From the NCBI GenBank assembly GCA_030847615.1, contig JAUMIR010000001.1, positions 378,182,687-378,246,686 of the forward strand: a DNA stretch of 64,000 nucleotides. The letters run 5' to 3'. The position numbers and the translations under genes were made by a program. Each line of letters starts with the position of its first letter. Position 1 is the stretch's first letter. Of the stretch, positions 20,955 through 32,665 are shown in pieces. This DNA is from Gambelia wislizenii. Lineage: Eukaryota > Chordata > Lepidosauria > Squamata > Crotaphytidae. Under the pieces are notes generated by a model. The model was not told the DNA's origin. It saw only the letters and a program-made list of their open reading frames with translations, and made no database searches.

Positions 20955-21222
20955 TACTTTTGGACCCCCATATCCATGGAACCTATATCCACAGTTTCAG
21001 TTATCTGTGGCTGAAAAAAACAGGGACACATACCATAGAGTAGCACTGGAAAATGCCTAGAGGGGTGTCATCTCGAAGAATTGCTAGGTCCTCCAATGCA
21101 ATTCTATGGTACGTTTGTACCGGAAGTCTTTTATTTTAATAGGGTTCATTATTATCCATGGTTTCCCGTATGCATGGTAAGTCTGGGAACTGAACTGTAG
21201 ATACAGCAGTCTGACTGTATAT
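20955..21222 (+). mobile_element. Pogo/Tigger-like MITE, family P2
   Basis: Same body as 27529-27800 (TTTCAGTTATCTGTGG, GGGACACATACCATAGAGTA, GGAAAATGCCTAGAGG, AGGTCCTCCAATGCAATTCT, TAATAGGGTTCA). Ends degraded: TTTTGGACCCCCATATCC and CAGTCTGACTGTA. Confidence 0.65.
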
Positions 21223-22319
21223 TCTAATTTCGGTGAAACATGCTGTTTGTGGGCCAGTCTTGTCAATCCTGATCACAGAGCAGTCCAACAACATAACTTA
21301 ACTTTCAGATATGAGGCTCCATCTGGATTTGAAGACCAAACCTCTTGCAATTTATTCTTCACAATGAAATTAAAGAATCTCTAAAGTAGTGGTGGAGAAG
21401 CCTAATCTGGCCCACCAGTGACCCTACCACAGAAACAGAGCTTTTACAATTACCCACCCACACCCCATTCCTTGAAGCTTTGACTCTCCTGAAACCCCAT
21501 TCCTTTAGAAGGGATATGGGACATGACCACCAATCTGTTGCTTTATTCTCCCCTCACCTTCTCTCTGTGGGGAAAGTGAATTTTGGACTCAGGTCAGCTT
21601 TCCTTACCTTGGTATGTTGAAAAAGGAATGAACTCAATTGACACTTCAGGAGCTGAGTGAGTTCTAGGGCTGGGTTTTAGCCAGTTCTTGAAATACTTCC
21701 TAAACACAGGAAAGCTAAATCCCCTGCTGGTTCTTGTGCTGGGCACCTGCAGATATAAGGGGGTGCATCATCTACCCCCGATGATACATATAAATCTGGA
21801 TCCTACCCCAGATCTGTTCTCTACTTCTGCTCTAAGGCAGCAACTTCCTGAAGAAGTGTGTATCATGCATGCCACTGCTACTGTCATACAAATTGCCCCT
21901 TGAAAACATGGTGAAGGGAGGGGAGTAATACATTTCCATCTTCAATTGTAGGATTCCCCTTCCACATAAACAACTGCACCTATCCTTTTGAAATATTTCA
22001 GGCTTGTTGCTTAGGCCACCCCTATAATGTCTGTAATTTTCAGAGCAAGACTTCAGAAGAACCTAGAGATAAAAATGTGTCCTTTTTTGTGGACACCCCC
22101 AAAGGGAAAGCCTCCTTTTTCACAAAACACCTTCACCTATTTATCTGAAACTAGACCTTGCTTCCAAAAGGGTAACTATTCTTGCAATTCTTCCAGTTCT
22201 GACAAGAAAAAAAAATAAGTTGTTCAATTTTCTTTTTTTAGAACAATCAAACACTAATGTGTACAGTGCAAAAACTCTAGCATCTTTTGCCATGGGTTTG
22301 GCAAGCACAATCACTCTCT
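21223..22319. other. Non-coding, nothing recognised
   Basis: About 1.1 kb with only short unrelated open frames. Confidence 0.45.
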
Positions 22320-22632
22320 GAGGAGATTATCAGACACGGCAAAAACCATGTCAGAAGATTGCTAGGAGAACAGGAAGGGGCAACATTATTAGACAACATC
22401 ATCCTCCAGCATCCCAGGGGTTCAGCACAGGCATGAGTAAGGCATCCCTTTTTATTGGTGGCTTGTCCTCGTCAATGAAAGGGGGAAGCCTCATTTGTGG
22501 CAGTGTTATATACCCCAGGAATGGTTGAAGAATGCAGGCATCTGGTAATGTCGCCATTTCTGTTCTAGCGATCTTCTGATGTGGTTGGGAATGCGTTTTT
22601 TTTGCTGCATTCCCCCACATCTGATAATTTCC
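22320..22632. mobile_element. MITE with GGAGATTATCAGAC-type ends
   Basis: Left end GGAGATTATCAGACAC, right end ACATCTGATAATTTCCC, imperfect inverted repeats matching the element at 1774-2325. Interior differs and is shorter. Confidence 0.5.
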
Positions 22633-22644
22633 CAAGGGGCTACC

Positions 22645-22865
22645 GTGTTTATATCTCCTGCCGACTTATGGCAACCCCATGTATTTCATAGGGTTTTCTT
22701 AGGCAAGGAATACCCAGAGGTGGTTTTCCCAATTCCTTCCTCTGAAATATAACCACAGCACCTGGTATTCATTGGTGGTCTCCCATTCAAGTACCAATCA
22801 GGGCTGACCCTGCTTAGCTTCCAAGATCAGACTGGATCTGGTGCCTTTAGGGTGTTTAGGCCGAA
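22645..22865 (-). mobile_element. 5S-rRNA-derived SINE, minus strand (copy 1)
   Basis: On the minus strand the head follows vertebrate 5S rRNA: CAGTCTGATCTTGGAAGCTA, AGCAGGGTCAG, TTGGTACTTGAATGGGAGAC, then CAGGTGCTGTGG. The tail ends GGTTGCCATAAGTCGGCAGG, resembling the BovB/RTE tail also seen in the tRNA SINEs. This is a SINE3-type retroposon, not a 5S gene: the 5' end and internal control region are mutated and it continues into a non-5S body. Confidence 0.8.
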
Positions 22866-23821
22866 AGGGCCAGTGTGCCTGCAAAATTCACCAAACTCTA
22901 AAACAAGAGGGGGATGGCCAATGAATCTGGAACTAGGAGTAAGACCTAAGCTGAAATGGACTGCAAATCAGTCCAACCAAAGCAGGCCATTTTCCAAAGC
23001 ACTGTATCAGGATCCAAAGTGAACAGGGTGGTTGGTGTATCTCTCTCCTGTGTATATACAGACAGTACTGTAATAGCTGGTATGAATGGAAGACTAATAA
23101 AAATTCTCTCTTCTTTGTTATCCCATCATTATATATACCAAATTCTTGCTCTAATAATTTAGTAACAGTGTGATGTGTGCTTCTTTGTATGTGTGTGTGT
23201 GTGTGCATGTGTGTGTGAACTCTGTCAGTAAGCAATTGATGTGCAATGTCTTCTGCCTTAATCTGATTGTGAAAAGTAAGGGCAGTACTCAACAGGGTTT
23301 TACTATATCTACAAAGTCCATAGTCAGAAATCTCTTGTGAGATAGAGTGCCAGCTCCATTAAGAGAAATAAAATTCAGGGTTATGAGAAGCCTTCTGGGC
23401 AAGCAGCCAAGGAGAAAATTTCTATGAATTAACAGAACAAGCATATCTTGTTTCTGAGATACTATATGAAATCTTTTGTTAAGGAATCTGTTATGTGTCT
23501 TCAATAGATTGGTTAATGATTCGTGGGCCAACAATTGCAAGCAACACACAATATGTGGGGGAGGCATGCAGGTGGACATCTCTCCAGTATGTTCTAACTT
23601 TGGATTAAGGGTTGGCTCACATGCTTCGTATTTCAGAGAAGTTAGAATTCATCCTTGCATCTGGTTGTGGGAAAATCTTTCCAGCAGGGCATTTCCCACC
23701 TATTTCAATAAGTGCTAGGCTAAAGTACTTGGCTCTGACCTTTTCTAGAATTTTGAGGTAGGGTTGTGGTGAAAAAGATCCCAAAGATTTTTGTGATATT
23801 TAGGGTGTGTGTGTGTGTGCG
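22866..23821. other. Non-coding, with (TG)n at 23192-23217 and 23806-23821
   Basis: No gene. Two short TG microsatellites are the only recognisable features. Confidence 0.5.
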
Positions 23822-24046
23822 TGCGCCTTCATGTCATCCATGGACCTATGGCAACCCCATGAACTTCACAGGGTTTCTTTGGCAAGTAATACTCAGAAGT
23901 GGATTTACCAGTTCCCTCCTCTGAAATATAGACTACAACACCTGGTCTTCTCTGGCAGTCTCCCATCCAAGTACTAACCAGGGATGACCCTGTTCAGCTT
24001 TCAAGTTCAGATGGGATCTGGTGCCTTTAGGGTATTTAAGCTGCTG
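23822..24046 (-). mobile_element. 5S-rRNA-derived SINE, minus strand (copy 2)
   Basis: Same family and orientation as 22645-22865: AGCTGAACAGGGTCATCCCT, GGTTAGTACTTGGATGGGAG, ACTGCCAGAG on the minus strand. The 5S-like TTAGTACTTGGATGGGAGAC is better preserved than in copy 1. The tail reads TGCCATAGGTCCATGGATGA. It directly abuts a TG repeat. Confidence 0.8.
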
Positions 24047-24112
24047 ATATTTAGGGACTTGGGGCAAATTCTCATATCTCTCAGCTTCTGTCTCACCTCT
24101 TTATGTCTCTGG

Positions 24113-24636
24113 GCTTATCTATACTAGCCAGGGTATGCTGGCTCCCTGCTGGTGTATCCTGATATCAGAGCTGGCCTGCCCCCCCCCGCCCGCTACCTGG
24201 AAAAAATGGGCTGGAGTCCAAACAGGTTTCTGGCCTGTCGCTGCAGCCACTGACACTACCATTTTCTCCAGTGACATGGAAGATAGGAAGGGAGTCTGCA
24301 ACCTGTGACTACAGGCCCCCTGCATGTGATCAGCCTTGGTGGCATGTTGAAGGACCCCTGCCTGACTTCTGGGAGAGCCAGGGAGCTGGCAGTGGCAGCA
24401 AGGGCTCCCATGGACATGTGGGGTCCAATCTGGTGGTACTGGGATAAACAGGTTTTTTTTTTCTATAGCTGTTTATCAGGCCCTATCCTGGCTTGCCCCT
24501 GTTCCAGCCCCATATCTGTCCCGGGGGTGGAAAGGACTGCCTGAGGGAAGATCAAGGTAAATGCTCTGTGTCATTTGGACTTCAGGGCTCTGGAACAGGG
24601 GCAAGCCAGGGTAAATCACTTGTGTAGATAAGCTCT
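24113..24636. mobile_element. MITE with GGGCTTATCTATAC-type ends
   Basis: Left GGGCTTATCTATACTAGCCA; right GTGTAGATAAGCTC, an imperfect inverted repeat. Long internal inverted similarity: AGGGTATGCTGGCTCC region and GCAAGCCAGGGTAAATCA. hAT-like by its ends only. Confidence 0.5.
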
Positions 24637-24904
24637 TTGTCTTTTGCTTTGTCATGATAAGGTTGCAGAGGACTTTAGTTTTTTATAGGATGTTGGAATA
24701 AACTTCAGCTCAGTGGGGTTCCTAATTGAGAATGGCCTAGTGGGGAGTAGGCTGGTGGAAGCATCCATTTTTTGTTTTTAAAATCATGAGTGCCCCAGAG
24801 AATGGTGCTCTGTCATGATGTAACACCATTCCTATTGGGCCATTCTCAATGAAAAACACCAGGCTTTGGCTGTTTCCTATGTGAAGAAGTTCTAAGTTGC
24901 CTTG

Positions 24905-25403
24905 GGGCTTGTCTAGATGGGCTATTTACTCTGGCTTGCCCCATCGTAGAGCTCTGCAGTCCAAACGATGAAGGACTCTTGCCCCATTTCACCTTTGGGC
25001 AGTCCTGATGATGGCTGAGGCAAAGCCAGGAGGAGCCAGGGGAAAGCCTATTAAAACATTCTAATTAAATACCCAGGAAAACATGCTTCATGCAGGAAAA
25101 CCTGGATTGGGCCAGTGCAGGAATGCAGGGTCTATATTGGCACACTGGCTCATATAGCCGGACACTACTGCTGGAGTCGCTCTGAAGGAGGCCCCCTGCA
25201 TGTGACCAGCCTTGATCACATACTGAGGGCTTCTTTCCTGATGTTGGAGGAAGTGATGCTCAACAGTGGGGGAGGTACCTGCCAATGCTAGTGTGTGCAT
25301 GTGGACTTCCTCCCATTTCATCTAAATAATGGGGGGTGGATGGGAAACGGGCCAGAATACGTGAGCGGGAAGCTGGTGCATTCTGGCAGGTCTAGACAAG
25401 CCC
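24905..25403. mobile_element. MITE with GGGCTTGTCTAGA ends
   Basis: Exact terminal inverted repeats GGGCTTGTCTAGA at about 24906-24918 and TCTAGACAAGCCC at 25391-25403. The outer TIR word is shared with 7345-7994, 19386-20045 and 24113-24636, but the interior differs. Contains CTGGCTTGCCCC near the left end. No coding sequence. Confidence 0.65.
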
Positions 25404-27528
25404 TTGTGCTATTGTGTCAAAAGGCAACCTTTTTTCCCTGCTCTCCCCTACCCACTTTTTCAGCCCCATGAATGGCAGATGGGATATTTGGTTCAACACC
25501 ATGCAGTTTCAACTGCTTTTCATCCACGCTGGCTGCAAGATTGTAGGATCTGGCCAAGGGGGGGGGGGAAGTGGCTGATGGGAGGACTGCAGAGGAATTC
25601 CAGATAAAAAGTTCCGGGCTTCTTACCCATCCTTTCCTGAAATTTTTTTCCTCACTTCAAGCCAGAGGCAAACATGGGATTCGGAAAACCTGTTTGCTGC
25701 TGATAGATACTTAGTTTCACCCATGAACATGGTTAGTTAAGTATGATTTCCTAAATTTCTTTTCACAGCCCATGAAGATCCCCATTTTGTAAGCTTGGAT
25801 GAATTGGCTATGCTCATGTCTCTTCACATCCCCAAATCACCTGATTTTATTTATTTAGAAGATGATTCTAAATTAATTTGTGGAGCTCCACAGAAACATG
25901 CTTGCAGCAAATGCCTTCCAAAGTGCTTCTGCACTGAATCAAAATTTAAATAATCCATAATTGAGTTAGTCTCTATTTGGGTCTCTTTAGTATATGTGCT
26001 ACAAAAATTAAGAAGCACTTCTCTGGGCGTAAGTGTTGTTGTTTGCTTGGTGGTCTCTCTGTTCATTGAATTGCATTGTCTATCCTGTTCTACAGCTAAT
26101 ACACCAACAATTCACCAAAGACTATTTTTTTTTTTAAGGAACCACAATGGTTTTTAAATCTGAAACCACAACTGGCTGTTTCAAGAAACAATGTTCAGTA
26201 AAGATCCTGCAGGATGGTGATTGTGGGGAAAAGTTGGGTTGTCTGAACCCAATGAAATATCATAACTCATACATACGTGTACACAAAAAATGCATTCTTC
26301 TTCTTTTTAAACCCTCTTTGTGAAAAACTAGCATGCCTATAAGTATGTGCAGGTAGTGAAATCTGGTGATATACCAGATAAAACTGCTATAAGGCCATGT
26401 GAACCTGTGCGGATGAAGATATAAATTGATTCTTGTTAGAAACAGACTGTGTAGGGCAATGCAAGAGGTATGGTGTTCTATTGATGCTCTATCCATCTGT
26501 CAGCACACACTGCAGTCATGTTACTCAAGAGAAGCAAGTGGATGTCTGGATAGGACACTACCTAGGTCTAAAAGGAGGATGGGGAAAATGCAGCTTGTGG
26601 ACTGCATGCAGTCTCTGGAATCATGTTTTGTTGCCCACAGTCCTCCCAATAGATCCCCAAATCCCCTAGACCCCCCCCTTTTAAACATCTTTTCTGACTG
26701 ATTTTTTGGTCCCAAACCCACCCAAACTGCCAAAAAAATGGCTGTTTGGGTAGCCTTGCCCTCATTGACCTCAACAATCTTCCAAACTCCTGAGAAACCT
26801 TTTTAAACCAGCCATTGTAAATGCTGAAGCCCAGAATCAGAAGTGATGGGACATCACTTCCACTCACAATGGGAGTGACATTGTGGCCCACAGAAATGCC
26901 CACCCCCTCCCAGTCTTTGCAATTACTCATTCTCGTGTAAAAGAAGGTCATTCAGAAAGATATAAAAAGAAATCAGATGAGAGAGAAATCCTCATCCCAG
27001 GTAAACATGGGCCTGAGGTCCCCTGCTTCTTCAGATCCGTATTGTGTTTAGACATAATGAATTTTACCCTGGTTTCTCAACTTCTCTTTTACATTTCAAG
27101 CACTTTGGCTCTTACAGAGCAACTTCCCCCCAATCCATTTAATTTGTTTGTCAATGGGTGTCAGAGCTATTGTGGGAAGGAGATATGCATTTAAGCTGAC
27201 AATGTGGGTGATTTGCAATAGAGCTATGCTTTAATAAAGCTGATACTGAAGAGTGTTATTAATTAGACGATGCTTATGTGGAATACTAAGCATAATTGAA
27301 ATGAAGTGATTTACCACAGAGTTCTTTAGAAAACCATGATTGATGTCTTCGCCTTGGTTTGTGAAGCTATTCCAACTATAGATAACATGAGATTATTATT
27401 TTAATTAGAAAAATTGGAATATCTAATTCAGCCTACTTTCTGTCTTTTCCTATGAATATTACTTTACTACTTCACCTTGTCTTCACTTCCAATCTTGTGT
27501 TTTCATATGCATATTTTGATTGAAAATA
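25404..27528. other. Unique sequence, no supported gene
   Basis: About 2.1 kb with no recognised repeat apart from G- and T-runs (25559, 26125). 27050-27480 is AT-rich and repeat-free with ATTAATTAGA words, a weak candidate for conserved noncoding sequence. Open frames near 26430-26700 overlap on several frames and show no domain. Confidence 0.35.
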
Positions 27529-27800
27529 CAGTTGGACCTCCTTATCCGCATAATTAATATCCATAGTTTCAGTTATCCATGGGACACAAAAAAGGGACAC
27601 ATACCATAGAGTCATCCTAGAAAATGCCTAGAGAGGCATCCTCTTTACACACCTTCTAGGTCCTCCAATGCAACTCTATTATTATTATTATTATTTTAAC
27701 TACAAGCCCATTATTTTAATAGGGTTCACAGTTATCCATAGTTTATGGTATCCATGGTAAGTCTGGGAACTAAACCCTTATGGATATGGGGGTCCAACTG
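27529..27800 (+). mobile_element. Pogo/Tigger-like MITE, family P2, best copy
   Basis: TIRs CAGTTGGACCTCCTTATCC and GGATATGGGGGTCCAACTG with TA at 27527-27528 and 27801-27802. Internal inverted symmetry (TTTCAGTTATCCATGG / CCATAGTTTATGG) and a small ATT repeat. Relatives at 18120, 20955 and, reversed, 55302. Confidence 0.8.
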
Positions 27801-28170
27801 TACTGATTTTTCTAAAATCAAAACTTCAATTAAAAAAAATTGTTATTATATTTTGGGCTCTCAACACTATAATTGGTCATCCTATCATGTTGTCAGATCC
27901 CCCCTTAACACTTCAAAACAAAAGTGTGGAGGAAAAAAACCACACATAGGAGAAAACAGGCAACACCATATACAGGTTGCAGAAGTCTATTATGTTAATA
28001 TTTATAATAAGGCTGTATCTCTAGTCTTATTAATTAATTAATTAATTAATTAAGGTACTTATTATTTGCTCTTCTGCCCTCCATGGCACCTAATGTGATG
28101 TTCAATTGTATGTATTGAAAACATTATTTAAGAAAAAACAGGGTAAAACTAATTTGAAAAACTAAAGGCC
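27801..28170. other. Non-coding with (TTAA)n
   Basis: Contains a TTAA tandem repeat at about 28028-28055; otherwise nothing recognised. Confidence 0.5.
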
Positions 28171-28179
28171 ACATTGGTA

Positions 28180-28345
28180 GAATTCAAAGCTATAGCCATG
28201 CTAATCTGGATCAGTATGCAAAGGGATCTTGCAGCACCTTTGAGACTAACTGAGAAAAGTTGGTAGCATAAGCTTTTGTAAACTTGAGTCTATTTCATAA
28301 GTTGCATGGAGTGAAATGCCTAGGAACAGACCTTTATAGTAGATT
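28180..28345 (-). mobile_element. PLE family-3 terminal repeat (pLTR)
   Basis: Minus-strand words AGCTTATGCTACCAACTTTT, CTCAGTTAGTCTCAAAGGTG, CTGCAAGATCC. The same block, as an inverted pair, forms 51972-52140. It lies just downstream (in element sense) of GIY-YIG-coding remnants at 28560-28935, so it is read as the 3' terminal repeat of that PLE. Confidence 0.6.
28264..28302 (-). ncRNA. Decayed hammerhead-like core (PLE family 3)
   Basis: Minus strand: CTTATGAA (in place of CTGATGA), a stem II region, AAAAGCTTATGCT where GAAAGCTTATGCTC is expected. The A-GC-loop-GC-U stem III is intact, but core bases are lost, so no activity is expected. Confidence 0.4.
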
Positions 28346-28559
28346 GCATGTGTGAATAACAATAGATAAATTTGTGGGCTTGGTGATAAGGTGACAAGTT
28401 CAGTTTTAATTATTATCATTGGGGGATAAAGGTAGAAGGAAAGATATTGGAGAAGGAAAGATACAAAGGTGGAAGGAAAGATAAAGCCAAGGCGTGAAGA
28501 CTCCACAATCCACAACAGGAGTGCCATGAAACCAGACAGCAATATTGCAAATTTATTGA

Positions 28560-29160
28560 GCAACACCCTGAGTCAAGTAAAGGAGTCTGTTCTGTCACAG
28601 GGCTTATTCTTCTGCCCCTCCAAACCCACAAACATAATATACTTCTGTGGTGATCTAGTTTCTCTTTCCAATCTTCCCTTGTAGTTTTTTTGTTTGTTCA
28701 AGGACTGATGTTCTGAGATGGAATGTCCAGAATATTGAAGTGTTCTGCAAGTGGCTTTTGTGTATTCCCATTCCTTACATCCATTGATCCTTTGGTGCAG
28801 AGACTAGCCTGTTTGACCAATACAGAGTGCTGAAGGGCATTGTTGACAGAGGATGGCATGTATAATGTTAAAGGATGAGCAAGTGAAAGTACCTCTAATA
28901 TTTTATGTGATATGATTAGGTTCTCTGATTACATTTCCCAATTAGATGTGTGGGCAGAGATGGTATCTGGGTTTGTGGCAAGGTCTTGTACCCATCTTCC
29001 CATCTGTGTTGTGTGTCCTCCTGCTTTGTCATGTTATTCCAGATGTAGGGGCAAAAGCCACACTGGATAGTTTATTATATCTAGAAATGCCATATTTTCA
29101 TCTGGAAGGCATGTCAGAGGACATCTGATGACTTGGGACTTTCAATATGGTACAGGTAAC
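28560..29160 (-). pseudogene. PLE family-3 RT-GIY-YIG remnant
   Basis: Conceptual minus-strand translation gives CSSFNIIHAILCQQCPSA then LCIGQTG and SLHQRINGCKEW (about 28780-28910), followed by KPLAEHFNILDIPSQNIS (about 28715-28770). This is the order of the PLE GIY-YIG domain: cysteine pair, YIGxTGxxLxxRINxH and the xAEHF box. Upstream, CPYIWNNMTKQEDTQ suggests the cysteine-rich linker. Several stops and frame changes. Distinct from families 1 and 2 in sequence. Confidence 0.65.
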
Positions 29161-29787
29161 ACAGTTTGCCATTGATAAAATATGTTCTTATTTAATATAT
29201 GCCAGGATTAAACCTCCATACTTAGAAACAGATGCCGATGCCGAGCCTTGGGAGATTCTGGCATAAACTAAGCAATGAATATTCCTCAGAAAAGAGATAC
29301 AACCTGGACTGCCTTTTTGGGCATGCAACTGACTCTTCCATAATACACATTTCAGAAAATGGAAATAAGTTCCAGGAGGATATAGTGCCTCATAACTCAT
29401 CAGGATACTGGAAGTGCCATTTTGGGATCCCAGACCACCAGAAAGATGTAACAATATCAATAGCACCAGTGGGAGATTGATTATATTATACAGTATGCAT
29501 TCTGCCCTTAAGTATAAGCACAGTTTTCTGTGTGATGGTGTCTTCTTTTTTAGTCTTTTAATGTATTTTATGCTATTCGCAACAAGGAAACAAGATCTTT
29601 TAACAAGACAATTTATCAAAATATTAATTCATGTTCCCCACCATTTGTTACAATGCACTTTTTCATGAGTCACATGAACCTTCTGAACTATGTTTGAAAT
29701 ACAGAAATCTTGAAGTTTTGGGTATATGTGTGTATAGAGCATGGGTGGGCAAAATGTGGCTTGTGGGTAGCATGTGGCTCTTGGGGC
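29161..29787. other. Non-coding, nothing recognised
   Basis: Overlapping short frames on both strands around 29200-29660, none with a recognisable domain. Confidence 0.4.
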
Positions 29788-30290
29788 TGTTACCCTAAGA
29801 AGTGGGGGGGTACTTTAGAGACCCACCCTTGGTATTAAAGTCTAGATGGCAGAATTAATAGCTCAAACAATATGTATGCGAGAGGAGGGAAACAGTGGGG
29901 ATCTTTTCACCTATATATACCAGTACTAACTGCAGAGAACTCCAGTTTAAAGTGAAATAAAGTGTTTTTATTGGAAATAACACAAATTGTATTCACACAC
30001 ACAACACATGTTCTTAAGAACTACACAAGGCTATTGAGGAGTAAGGCAGAAAGAGTGGATAGAAGGAGAGATTTAGGAAAATAGGGCAATAGTTACCAGT
30101 CTTGAAGAGCAGAGATTGGGTAGTGAAGTATACAGACAAAAGTCTGAGGGTGGCACCGGAGGTTCTGATCTGGAGGTGCACCAAGAAAGAGAATGCCCGG
30201 GTTTATCCACACCTTTCTATTATTGTGGGACTAATTTTTATGCCCTACTTCATATCTTGAAGGGGTACTCTGCCTAGGACAAAGCCTGAA
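29788..30290 (-). repeat. Solo-LTR-like repeat (copy 1)
   Basis: Matches, in reverse complement, 46485-46955 over about 480 bp. Common blocks on the element strand: CCCTTCAAGATATGAA, AATAGCCTTGTGTAGTTCTT, AATAAAAACACTTTATTTCA (polyA-signal region), GCAGTTAGTACTGGTATATA and the end CTTAGGGTAACA. A polyA signal followed by a U5-like stretch ending CA suggests an LTR. No internal retroviral genes are visible. Confidence 0.5.
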
Positions 30291-31400
30291 TGATTTTCCC
30301 ACTGGGTAAACAAAGGAAACCAAACTTAACTGATTGCATCAATGGCTGGGAGATAGGAACCGATGGGTTTACTACAACCTCACAATGCAGGACAGGAGGG
30401 AGTTCTGAGGTGAGATTTCCTTGGGATTGGGGCTGGGAAAAGTACTTGATTGTTTGGTTGGATGACTCATTGCTGAGGTGTCAACGAAGGAATTAGCATA
30501 TACCTCCTCAATGACTTTGTTTACCAAGGGACTTCCGCACAATCCTAATATGGGCTTGCTTTGCCAAAATATTTCTAAGACACATCCCAAGTCATTCTGA
30601 CCTCCACCTGACCTTTTTAGTTCACCCTGGCCAAGCTGACCCCAAAGTGTCCAATATTTCAATTATGAGATGTTGTGAGGAGGGGGTAGTAGGGCATGCT
30701 AACACGGCCACAAGGTGCAATCTCCTGAAGCCTCTGAGAATCCCTCCAAAGCTGTCAGACTCCTGTTTTTAAATGGTGCTGATTTGAGGATGATTTCCCT
30801 CTTGAAAACCAGCCAAAAGCACCCAATCACTGCTGCAAATACTGTATGGCTATTTACTTCTTCTAGTCCCCAGTCCTTTAACCCCCCACAAACAAAAAAG
30901 GTTAAAATCAACACAAATGGCAGCTGGAAGTGATGTTACAACACAAGGGAGGGTGCAGGAGGAGAAATAATCCTCATCCCCCGCATAGCTGCCTACTCCA
31001 GTGTAAAGGATAGTTGTTTAAGCAAATCAGCACATAAATAAAGACATCCCGCCTTAGGCACATGTTCACATGACAAATGTTTTCTTTCTTTTTAAAGCCT
31101 GTAGATCTTCCTCACTCTGTTTCTAACACAGTCTTCCTTCAACTTTAAACTGTTTAAAGAAAGCACTCTGTCCCAGCTCCTGTTGTATCACCAAAGATAA
31201 AAGAAGTGTTTTATTTGAACCCATGAATCTCATCAGCATTGATTCCGGCTCAGCAAGGCAAAGGTTACCATGGCATTTCTTGCATATCTGTACTGACTGC
31301 AGAAATTCTACATGCTCTCAGAATGGGGTCTTTTCTAGCTTCCTACCTAGGAAGGACTGGAAGGAATTGGATGCCAGATACTACCTGGGATTTGCTGTTG
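30291..31400. other. Non-coding, nothing recognised
   Basis: No supported gene; minus frame at 30372-30662 shows no domain. Confidence 0.4.
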
Positions 31401-31401
31401 C

Positions 31402-31527
31402 TTGTGGCTGAGAAAATTTGACCTGCCCAAGGCCACCTTTCATGACTCAGTGGGGATTTGAACCCTGAAACCTGGTCTTCCAGAGTCCTAGTCCAACACT
31501 CAAACCACTACACTACACTGGCTTCCT
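31402..31527 (-). mobile_element. tRNA-derived SINE head fragment, minus strand
   Basis: Reversed SINE head: CTGCCCAAGGCCACCT, CAGTGGGGATTTGAACCCTG (reversed B-box), GTCTTCCAGAGTCCTAGTCC, AACACTCAAACCACTACACT (reversed A-box), ACTGGCT. The BovB-like tail is absent. Confidence 0.7.
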
Positions 31528-31852
31528 AATTTAGTCCTGCAAACCCTAATTTGTCTGGTAATCTCCAGCCAATCTTGTTATGGCAGTTTACTGGTTAGTG
31601 TATGCCCACTGTCGATTCCAGTGACACAGCCAAGTGTCAGAAGCTTACCTATGTTGATATAACAAGTAAATACCTTTGGGTTCAGTGTAGTTTTGAATCT
31701 GTGCTTTAAAAAATGCAGTTGTGATCAGCTGCAAAAGACTGAAGGAAAATCTATGATTATAGCATGCTGCACTTGTCTCTTCACATAGTCACAGTCACAT
31801 GTTTTTTTTAAAAAATTATTAAGAAACATTATTTTTACATACAAACATACAT
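31528..31852. other. Non-coding, nothing recognised
   Basis: Contains a T8-A6 homopolymer junction near 31803; otherwise unremarkable. Confidence 0.45.
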
Positions 31853-32062
31853 ACCTACATTTATTTATTTATTTATTTATACCCTGCTCTTCAGCCACAA
31901 GGCTATCAGAGCAGCTTACAAATTGTTTTAAGCAATAGCAATTTACACATCTACACTGCATTAAGCAGTTTCCAATGTGTGTTGGCTAATTGCCCCCACA
32001 AGCTGGGTACTCATTTTACCATCCTACAAAAGGCTAGAAGGCTTAGTGAACCTTGGAGCCCT
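31853..32062. repeat. (ATTT)n plus dispersed repeat family R (copy 1)
   Basis: An ATTT run at 31858-31880 followed by ACCCTGCTCTTCAGCCACAA, AGCAGTTTCCAATGTGTG, GCTAATTGCCCCCACAAGCT, GGGTACTCATTTTAC. The same succession occurs at 34252-34475. Class unresolved (SINE or LINE 3' part). Confidence 0.55.
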
Positions 32063-32074
32063 CTGGAATCGAAA

Positions 32075-32665
32075 TATATCCCAAACTTAACATAAAATCA
32101 TTAGTAATAACAGGTATCTATCAAGCTGATTATCCCATTAACCCAAATATTAGTATTTCTTCCACTATAAATATTAGTTCCCTTCCACCCAAGGGAACAA
32201 ATTGTATTTATTCAAAATCCCTTTCCTTTGATGTGGAAAATCATATGAATTGTGTCTTTTATAATTTGGTACCCCTCCTCTTCTTTAATTATTTCTATTA
32301 GTTTATTCCATTTCCTTAACCAATCTTCTCCTTTCAATTGTCGCATACACCCCATTCTTCTTTCTAATATAAAAATCAAACATGATATATTCTGAAACAT
32401 AATATTGCCATCTATCGATTTTTGTTCTTCTTTCCATCCAAAAGCTATAACTGCATGAACTGCCCTCAGCATTTATTTCAACAAATACTCCTCATCTCTA
32501 CCCAATCCCATATTTCTTACATTTAGAGTCATACAATTTTCTTTATTTAATTCCAACATTTCCCCTATTATTCCATTAATTTATTTAATTATTTCTTGCA
32601 AAAAGTTCTACACCTTACAATATTCCCACCACATATGTATATATGTTCCTTTACCTCTAGTCATA
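32075..32665 (-). pseudogene. L1-like LINE ORF2, C-terminal fragment
   Basis: Minus-strand translation begins GKGTYIHMWWEYCKV (about 32610-32665), the HMWWxC hallmark near the C-terminus of L1 ORF2, then NFLQEII, LLK-LRAVHAVIAFGWKEEQKS (about 32425-32480) and DWLRKWNKLIEIIKE. The succession HMWW...FxQEI...RxxIAxxWK...W is specific for L1-clade ORF2. One or two stops interrupt it; 5'-truncated, 3' end indistinct. Confidence 0.75.

Noticed and set aside
22755..22863. Possible 5S rRNA gene
   Set aside because: Only part of 5S is similar, the 5' end and control region are mutated, and it continues into a SINE body with a BovB-like tail.
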